64,000 bases of DNA from Tritrichomonas foetus (Eukaryota; Parabasalia; Tritrichomonadida; Tritrichomonadidae), in the NCBI GenBank assembly GCA_001839685.1, contig MLAK01000493.1, positions 1 to 64,000 on the forward strand. Direction: 5' to 3'. The notes under the pieces were generated by a model. It ran no database searches. It saw nothing but the letters and a program-made list of their open reading frames with translations, and was not told where the DNA came from. The translations under genes were made by a program, and so were the position numbers. Shown piece by piece: positions 58,801-64,000 of this stretch; the first letter of the stretch is position 1; the number at the start of each line of letters is the position of its first letter.

Positions 58801-61248
58801 ATATCTAGTGAAGTTAAATGGATTGCATTTTTAATGCTTGTAAGCCAATGTCAAGGTGCAATTAAGAATTTAACAAAAGCAGCAATGACAAATGTTCTTT
58901 CATTGATGCCTCTTGGTGAAGAATTTTGGGAAAGCATTTTCACATATAATTCTCATTATAAACTTCTTTCTAATATACTATGCCATTATCCGAAAACATT
59001 GCTTAAAAAGTTTATTGATAAAGCAACATCAGATCATAAATTTTTCAGGTCTATTTGTATGCAATTTGAATCATTTGAAAACATTAGCGAGTTCCAAATA
59101 CTATGGAAACTTAATTTAAATGCAAATAAACAAAATTTGGATCAATTTAACGATTCTTCAGATTCATGTCATTCACATAACAATCCACAAGACATTGATG
59201 ACAATGAAACTTTTTGTATCGGTATTTACAACAATTGTGGATATTTAATTGCATTGTCTTTTTGTTATTTATTTAGCAGCAAATTCTCTTGGAGAGCTAA
59301 TGCATTCAATTTGCTTGCTGCTGTTTCAATTCCTTGTGCATATTTTAATAGATACTCGATTGAAAAGGAAATATTTGAGCTTCGTCCGTTTCTTACTGAT
59401 TCCCTTACTGTTGTTTGTCGTCAAAAATTACATAATGTAGCGGAATTACTTTTCCAAACTATTGGATTCTGCTCTGAACAGTTTGTCATGGGGATTTTCA
59501 TGTTTTTATCAAGCCACAATGATAAATTAAATATTATTAATTACATCAAGCAATATTTCACTGAGTTTAATTTTCCAGTTACTTTAATAAAAAGAAATGA
59601 TCCAAATTTCCAAGAATTCTCATTTTATCAATTTTTCACAAAAATGCAAGAGTTACAAATTACCCCTTCGATTTTTCAAAATATTGATCAAAAAACGCTC
59701 AAATTTGCAACTGTTTTTATGATTGAAAATTGTAAATTCAATTTTTATAATTTTGAAAATCACAATCTCTCATTAAATAATAAAAATTATATTAATTCAA
59801 TATCAGATTGTTGGGAAATAAGCTGTATTCAATATTTTTATGAAATTGATGCAGCCAAAACTTTATCGGTGCTGACAGGCATTTTGAATCCATCACCATC
59901 AAGCTTTACAAAAACTTCCTTTGCACTCCATGCTTTAACAATTTTAAGCAATTCTTCACTATTTATGAAATACATAAAACTTCATGATATTTTATCATTT
60001 TGTTATGTTAATTTTCATGAATTTTCTGAATCAATTCCACCACTTCTTAGTTCATTGTATTTGAGTATTTCACCTCATTCTTTTAAATATTCTGATGTTA
60101 ATTTAACCAATATTACTAATATCACTGAATTTTTAACAAAAGAGCAGATTTATCGAATAAGTCAAAGATGTCTTCAATTTGGCATTTCATTAAAAAATGT
60201 TCAAACTGCAATTCGGTCATTTGATGTTTATATGCAACTTGATACAGATAATAAAGAAAGAGACTTGAAACTACTATTCCAAAAGTTAAATAATGTGATT
60301 GATATTGAATTAAAACAAGTGATACTAAAATGTATCAAAATACGTGTTTTTGATGATTTTAGTTCATTTAATCTGTTCTGGAATTTAACAAAACTTACTG
60401 ATATTGAAGAAATCCAAGTTGAAGTCTTTAACATTTTAACAAAAATTATTGACTTTGATGAATTTGTTAATATTGTAAAACCAGGACGTTTCGAGGGATT
60501 TTTATCATTTTTACTCAAATTGAAACATTGTGATTTAAAAACTCATTCAAAATTTGTTGATCATTTGATTCTCAGTGGTCGTTCTGATCTTCTTGTAACT
60601 AAAAATAACAATGAATTATTATCTTTATTCACTATTGAGGAATTTCCAATAGAAATCTCGAAAGAGTCCAAAAAAATGCTAAAAATTAGCAAAACAATCA
60701 AAGATATAAATCTAATTTCAAACGTTGTGGATTTCACATATAATAATCTTTTTTATTTATTAAGAAAATTAAATTGCCGATATGGAACTGATAATGCAAA
60801 AAATACAGAACTAGATATTATTGAGACAATAAACATTTTTGATAACAATGAAATAAATGAAAATAGATTGAATTACAATGATTGTTCGAAATTTTTCAAA
60901 TTTGCGGCATTTCTTATTGCTTCCCATCTAGAGTTTGATTTCACAATTTTTGGAAGCTTGGCAAAAGAAGCAATAATTTTATTCTTTACTAATTCTGATC
61001 CAAATATAGAATCATTTTTAAAACTACTAAATCAAAATCATATAGGAATTAATAATCCTATTGATTTTAATGATTGTCAAGAAACTATTCCAACAACACA
61101 GAATACTCTTCAAGAAATAGAGCAAAATGATGAACATGAATTAATTATCAAATCAAAATATATTTTACCAATGAAATCTCCGAGTAAATTTGATTCCACC
61201 AATATTTTTAAATTTTATAATGAAAACTCAATCAATCTTTGGAAATAA
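55825..61248 (+). CDS. FRY: Furry (FRY/Tao3/Mor2) cell-morphogenesis protein
   Basis: The 1807-aa intronless product is a pure alpha-solenoid. The Furry-type N-terminal region is recognisable in VHIVSARFWSHTLYVFSSFI, then FTFFSGFSIQSVEISQFDTF and HFLNEFPKFYKKNP, which follow the metazoan sequence closely in pattern. Later blocks such as FQTIGFCSEQFVMGIFMFL also resemble the family. Furry proteins scaffold NDR/LATS kinases and control polarised growth and cell shape. At 1807 aa it is shorter than animal Furry (about 3000 aa) and nearer to yeast Tao3/Mor2 length. No MOB or NDR gene is in the window. The start is the first ATG. Confidence 0.85.
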   Translation: MKNVFMKQRNHNKIVELNIVLRKFETKLDYLANIARTCILNIPKNKDIDISSKQETLMKYFLYFFTTNFSMEDQLRPIAEISSPDPITAFNSFQQIICNNNPKASSLSFKSRIPPEILSLEFSNEIIELIIQILSSIYLRIMFTNSVFLVNNQTSFVQSSSNHYDNQIAKELYDEILKLVFPKNAKDIIPVVHIVSARFWSHTLYVFSSFIQKHIMNSVLDFVQKINEMTVNQVIIGFTFFSGFSIQSVEISQFDTFFHFLNEFPKFYKKNPNKLLEKSFAKFVVNFLCYTSKNSKNSNKSKLDKAWNTLEKFIKPIISKNDYDGIFITILAYSLCFTNSKSSQKHLFVETCLIPKLSPNSCDVILRSFSVLLCGEYYEFLDQMDRSQPSYNWGHTQSDSQQVVEEKTLDLFIYKIVENTTFYSRYQQILAHFFFHLAAFNFDLFLKKYFKLFVSEPFYTHNKASLIMFFTYILAHQSNNSEIKKDCNSNFPETKLHNIQDINLLITISLNKFMRECQIKLAPVDLSLFEIKSLVSYLKSNSNYSSNSDNFTLIISDLKQFSQPLMPTTVKPTSIGIQIAKWQSAVPNMMKTSLFDVYTNKQIHFYNGFTNRYEKSFSNEALNFLNLICFISIDQQIVRGLASFIFSSSVNVSALSIHVLQSIIHTKPHLINKVFNSVCALVKMCPIIETPHLYRILYTIRNLSESVSFLSIKLDDAILNEITSVIILGFCSPHYIVRNEAYYLFNIYSSSNQFTCLKLNNEIFYRQSSELALKTFCYDNSKTTEEFEYFSFAEILSSSYNNIYQFYLANFANELRKLNYAKYYHENLFNLLKFFELESLDPLFVQNLLILIVNLSSFDFVDHQKCEYLMNIASKLGRQCSPALFCAIEGKLMQNFICPFYELLTPLSFSLTMMMDNPNYDESFILKVLDEMIDIVIERCEFSKETENGVDTSVFHVMHAVEKYCLKIQKQAQCYSHSIFPMRKRSFGKVLNISSEVKWIAFLMLVSQCQGAIKNLTKAAMTNVLSLMPLGEEFWESIFTYNSHYKLLSNILCHYPKTLLKKFIDKATSDHKFFRSICMQFESFENISEFQILWKLNLNANKQNLDQFNDSSDSCHSHNNPQDIDDNETFCIGIYNNCGYLIALSFCYLFSSKFSWRANAFNLLAAVSIPCAYFNRYSIEKEIFELRPFLTDSLTVVCRQKLHNVAELLFQTIGFCSEQFVMGIFMFLSSHNDKLNIINYIKQYFTEFNFPVTLIKRNDPNFQEFSFYQFFTKMQELQITPSIFQNIDQKTLKFATVFMIENCKFNFYNFENHNLSLNNKNYINSISDCWEISCIQYFYEIDAAKTLSVLTGILNPSPSSFTKTSFALHALTILSNSSLFMKYIKLHDILSFCYVNFHEFSESIPPLLSSLYLSISPHSFKYSDVNLTNITNITEFLTKEQIYRISQRCLQFGISLKNVQTAIRSFDVYMQLDTDNKERDLKLLFQKLNNVIDIELKQVILKCIKIRVFDDFSSFNLFWNLTKLTDIEEIQVEVFNILTKIIDFDEFVNIVKPGRFEGFLSFLLKLKHCDLKTHSKFVDHLILSGRSDLLVTKNNNELLSLFTIEEFPIEISKESKKMLKISKTIKDINLISNVVDFTYNNLFYLLRKLNCRYGTDNAKNTELDIIETINIFDNNEINENRLNYNDCSKFFKFAAFLIASHLEFDFTIFGSLAKEAIILFFTNSDPNIESFLKLLNQNHIGINNPIDFNDCQETIPTTQNTLQEIEQNDEHELIIKSKYILPMKSPSKFDSTNIFKFYNENSINLWK

Positions 61249-61429
61249 TTGTTTTTTATTAGTAAATTTTATCGTTTATATTCATTCTTATTATAGCATT
61301 CATTTTGTATTTATTTATATAAATTATAAAGGCAAATTATAAGTATGAAAGATGTATCGTTTATTTCTGTATAATCAAACAACAATAATGATGACAATTT
61401 TTGGGAGTATTACTGAAGTAGACTAATAT

Positions 61430-64000
61430 TTAGCCAACACTTTGCGGTGATGTCAATTTTATTACCATTTCGTGTGATCTTACTGTGTCAATCATTACAT
61501 CAGTAAGATCTTTTTCTTTTTCTGGCATTTCTGCATTCCGAAATAGCTCGATTGCGATTGATAATCGATATAATTTTTGTGGTTGTTCCATCCTGTCAAA
61601 CCAAAGATCATCCCCAAAACCAAGAGTCATAGATCTAAGTGCAAAAGCAACAGCTAGAAATATGATTAGGTAAAATCCTGTTGCACCTCCAAATGAGGAA
61701 GAGCTCAATAAGTTGCCATTTTTTGATACAGGCTCAGAATAAATAACTATTCTCAAGGAATCACTAGGATTCAAAAAATTAATATTATCAATAGAGTTGG
61801 AAAACTCTATAACAAAGAAATTATTATCATTGTCACTCAAATAAAATGTAAAGTCAATATCTCTTCCTGTAACAGGTATATTAGCCATTGGTTCTCCACT
61901 TGTTGCATAAAGCATTGTAGGAGCTGATAATCTGAAATATTCTAATAAACTACCTGATTTATTTACTATTACATTCAACAGTTCTTGTTTTTGATTCCAA
62001 TTAATCGCTTGTTTTGCAACTTGGTAAACAACATCTTGATTATTTCCAGAAGTTGTTGGATATTCAAAATAAAATGAGAATTTTATATATGGAATTAATT
62101 GTGCATTGGAATCACTTAAGATTGCTGTGAGTATAGAAACATCTTGCTCAGTTGGTGCAAATGATTGTGAAGAAAATTGTGGGAAATCAATTACTGTTAG
62201 GTCATTTTGATTTAGAGTCGAAATTGAAGAAAGGATTGAAATTTGTGAATTTCTGAGTTCTTGTTGCCATGAAGATGTCATTTTAGCAGTTACTCCCGAA
62301 GATTTATATAATGGTGGTGCTGCAGTAATGCCAATTTCTAAAGCGGCTAAAAGTGGTGGATTTGATATTGTAGATGGCTTTCCTTCAATCATTATAAAAA
62401 GTGGGATGAATACAACAGCAGCAATAAGAATGAGACATATAGTTGCTATTACAATTCTTTTTTGTGGATGATACTTCTTTGGTTGATTAGGATTTGCTGT
62501 TTGTGCAACCTTAATTTCCAATTTACTTTTTATATTATTAACAATGAAATAGTCAATTAAACTAACAAATGTTTTCTTGCTTATCCACTCAAGCATGATT
62601 TGTATCTCAAAAGCAAAAGGACAATACCTCATAAATCTATTTTTCCAGATGATGAGATTATAATGATGAACAAAATCTGGATATTTAAATACAGACAGTG
62701 TTCTTGAAATCATGCATTTATGTGATGCAATCAAATGGGATAAGAATCTTAAAACAAAGTAAAATTCAAGTGATGACATCATCTTGGATGATGAAACACT
62801 TTGTACATAGTAAAAACTGATTAAAATTGTATAAATGAACCATAAGTTATGTGAAATAAATAAAATATAATATCTATTACAAACTGAAGCAAAGTAATCA
62901 ACAAGCATAAACAAAACATGAATAAATAGCATAAATACATATGCTACTGTTAAGACAACGCCTGATGTAGTATTACTAGAAATAATTCCATCTGATGGAG
63001 TTGTCCATTTCGTCCAGCATACTGCCAAAACTAATAATGATATTGAATCTAATAAAAGTAGCCAATATTTATGAGTAGTATCATCAAGTCCATATCTTGT
63101 AATACTATCAATGAACTTTTTCAAAAATTTTCTGTTGTCTTGAGTATTCATGGCAAATTGATTTGCGGGATTTGATATAATACCATAACAATATTCAATA
63201 GGGAATCCAGGAAGAATTTCCGAAAATTTATCATGATAGAAGGAACTTTCAAATACTTCGGAATAAGAAAGTTGATCAACAATATACCAAATGGCTCCTA
63301 AAAAGACAAATACCTCAATTGTTGATGAATCATTTGGATTAATTCCAAATAGAGAAAAAATATCAATACTCATTTTCTGTAAAGTGATATTATTTTCGGC
63401 TTCAACAATATATTGGTTAATAATATTAATAGTTGATAAACATCTAAAACATAATATTATCATTACCATGATCAGAAATATCCTGTAAAAGTTTGGTTCA
63501 TTTTTCAGTCGACAGCTGCAAAATACAGCGACAACATAAATAATTAAAAACATTGCAAAGATATATGGTTTCATAAAAGTATATATAAGTACAATTAAAA
63601 TCAAGAATGGAAAAGCAAGACGACGAATAATGGCAAATATATATCTTATGGCAAGCATCCATCTTTCTGATGGCTCAAAAGGTTTGAAATCGAAAATTTC
63701 CCCAATAGAATCGAATTGAATTTTAAATGATGGTGGAAGTTCTTCAAAAAACTGCAATTCATTTGCTTCTGGAACGTATCGTTTACCAACTTCTAATGAA
63801 TGAATATTTTTCTTTAATAATATAGTAATAGTTTCTAATGTTAAAATATTAATTCCTGCTTCTGATAATGGCGGGAAAATAGATGCAACTGTTTCTATGC
63901 AATAATCAACCACGGGTATTAAAATTTTATTAGTCAGGAATTGATACCATATAATTTTATTTGATTCATTTGGTTTTAAATGCATTGATTTATTTTCCAT
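61430..64000 (-). CDS. PIEZO: PIEZO-type mechanosensitive channel, C-terminal part
   Basis: The 856 residues in the window are probably the C-terminal part of a longer protein; the first ATG (64000) sits on the window edge, so the true start is likely outside. About 14 hydrophobic segments fill residues 1-500. Next come an outer-helix-like segment (about 513-535), an extracellular cap-like domain (about 540-765, with TAAPPLYKSSGV), an inner pore helix (GFYLIIFLAVAFALR, about 770-786) and a cytoplasmic tail (LWFDRMEQPQKLYRLSIAIEL, then RSHEMVIKLT) that follows the PIEZO C-terminus closely. PIEZO channels are trimeric cation channels opened by membrane tension. Confidence 0.88.
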   Translation of the reverse strand: MENKSMHLKPNESNKIIWYQFLTNKILIPVVDYCIETVASIFPPLSEAGINILTLETITILLKKNIHSLEVGKRYVPEANELQFFEELPPSFKIQFDSIGEIFDFKPFEPSERWMLAIRYIFAIIRRLAFPFLILIVLIYTFMKPYIFAMFLIIYVVAVFCSCRLKNEPNFYRIFLIMVMIILCFRCLSTINIINQYIVEAENNITLQKMSIDIFSLFGINPNDSSTIEVFVFLGAIWYIVDQLSYSEVFESSFYHDKFSEILPGFPIEYCYGIISNPANQFAMNTQDNRKFLKKFIDSITRYGLDDTTHKYWLLLLDSISLLVLAVCWTKWTTPSDGIISSNTTSGVVLTVAYVFMLFIHVLFMLVDYFASVCNRYYILFISHNLWFIYTILISFYYVQSVSSSKMMSSLEFYFVLRFLSHLIASHKCMISRTLSVFKYPDFVHHYNLIIWKNRFMRYCPFAFEIQIMLEWISKKTFVSLIDYFIVNNIKSKLEIKVAQTANPNQPKKYHPQKRIVIATICLILIAAVVFIPLFIMIEGKPSTISNPPLLAALEIGITAAPPLYKSSGVTAKMTSSWQQELRNSQISILSSISTLNQNDLTVIDFPQFSSQSFAPTEQDVSILTAILSDSNAQLIPYIKFSFYFEYPTTSGNNQDVVYQVAKQAINWNQKQELLNVIVNKSGSLLEYFRLSAPTMLYATSGEPMANIPVTGRDIDFTFYLSDNDNNFFVIEFSNSIDNINFLNPSDSLRIVIYSEPVSKNGNLLSSSSFGGATGFYLIIFLAVAFALRSMTLGFGDDLWFDRMEQPQKLYRLSIAIELFRNAEMPEKEKDLTDVMIDTVRSHEMVIKLTSPQSVG

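Noticed and set aside
1..64000. tRNA, rRNA or CRISPR features
   Set aside because: No T-loop-like GGTTCGA context with a cloverleaf, no rRNA-like GC-rich block and no spaced direct repeats were found by eye; short-spaced arrays here are minisatellites.

Overview
The window reads as nuclear DNA of a parabasalid protist (a trichomonad, most like Tritrichomonas). The DNA is very AT-rich and the genes are almost all intronless. Many ORFs have a TCA-Y/A-W-W initiator-like hexamer 8-31 nt upstream of the ATG, which implies very short 5' UTRs. The one clear intron carries a GTATGT donor and a TCTAACTCACAG acceptor, the trichomonad type. Paralogous kinases, DUF3447-like ankyrin proteins and Pmp-like surface proteins also fit this lineage. 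Species assignment is inference.

Layout. 0.5-3 kb: a DnaJ-like protein without an HPD motif and an acidic LisH-like protein. 3.1-4.5 kb: a segment bounded by a perfect 37-bp inverted repeat. 4.8-11.8 kb: a TOR kinase. 12-13.7 kb: a CAMK-type kinase whose stop codon lies in the first unit of a 22-bp tandem repeat. 13.7-16 kb: mostly empty, with one frameshifted coding fragment. 16-23 kb: a pair of close CAMKL kinase paralogues (one with a 737-nt intron, one without) around a coiled-coil protein, an ankyrin protein and a MYCBP/FAP174-like protein. 23-25.3 kb: a gene desert with decayed coding sequence. 25.3-27.5 kb: a Dsc3-like ubiquitin-like membrane protein and a PP2A/PP4-type phosphatase. 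27.8-28.7 kb: a decayed pogo/Tigger transposase. 29.5-41.5 kb: MOK kinase, UPF2, a PAP2 lipid phosphatase, a coiled-coil protein, a possible CENP-X-like histone-fold protein, HUS1, a 17-bp minisatellite containing an assembly gap, a SANT/Myb protein and a Rad23-like Ubl protein. 41.7-53 kb: spatacsin (SPG11), an ankyrin protein with a decayed 3' end, a 93-aa orphan and a Pmp-like surface protein. 53.4-64 kb: a PP2A B56 subunit, Furry, and the C-terminal part of a PIEZO channel running off the end.

These are independently transcribed eukaryotic genes, not operons; several pairs are divergent over short shared upstream regions (SPG11/ankyrin, HUS1/CENP-X-like, UPF2/PAP2, B56/Furry). Themes are signalling (TOR, four kinases, a phosphatase and a B56 subunit), flagellum-linked proteins (MOK, MYCBP-like, perhaps the LisH protein), genome maintenance (HUS1, perhaps CENP-X) and RNA surveillance (UPF2). 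I found no convincing tRNA, rRNA or CRISPR feature. Several predicted ORFs begin at TTG or GTG; I moved those starts to the first supported ATG.
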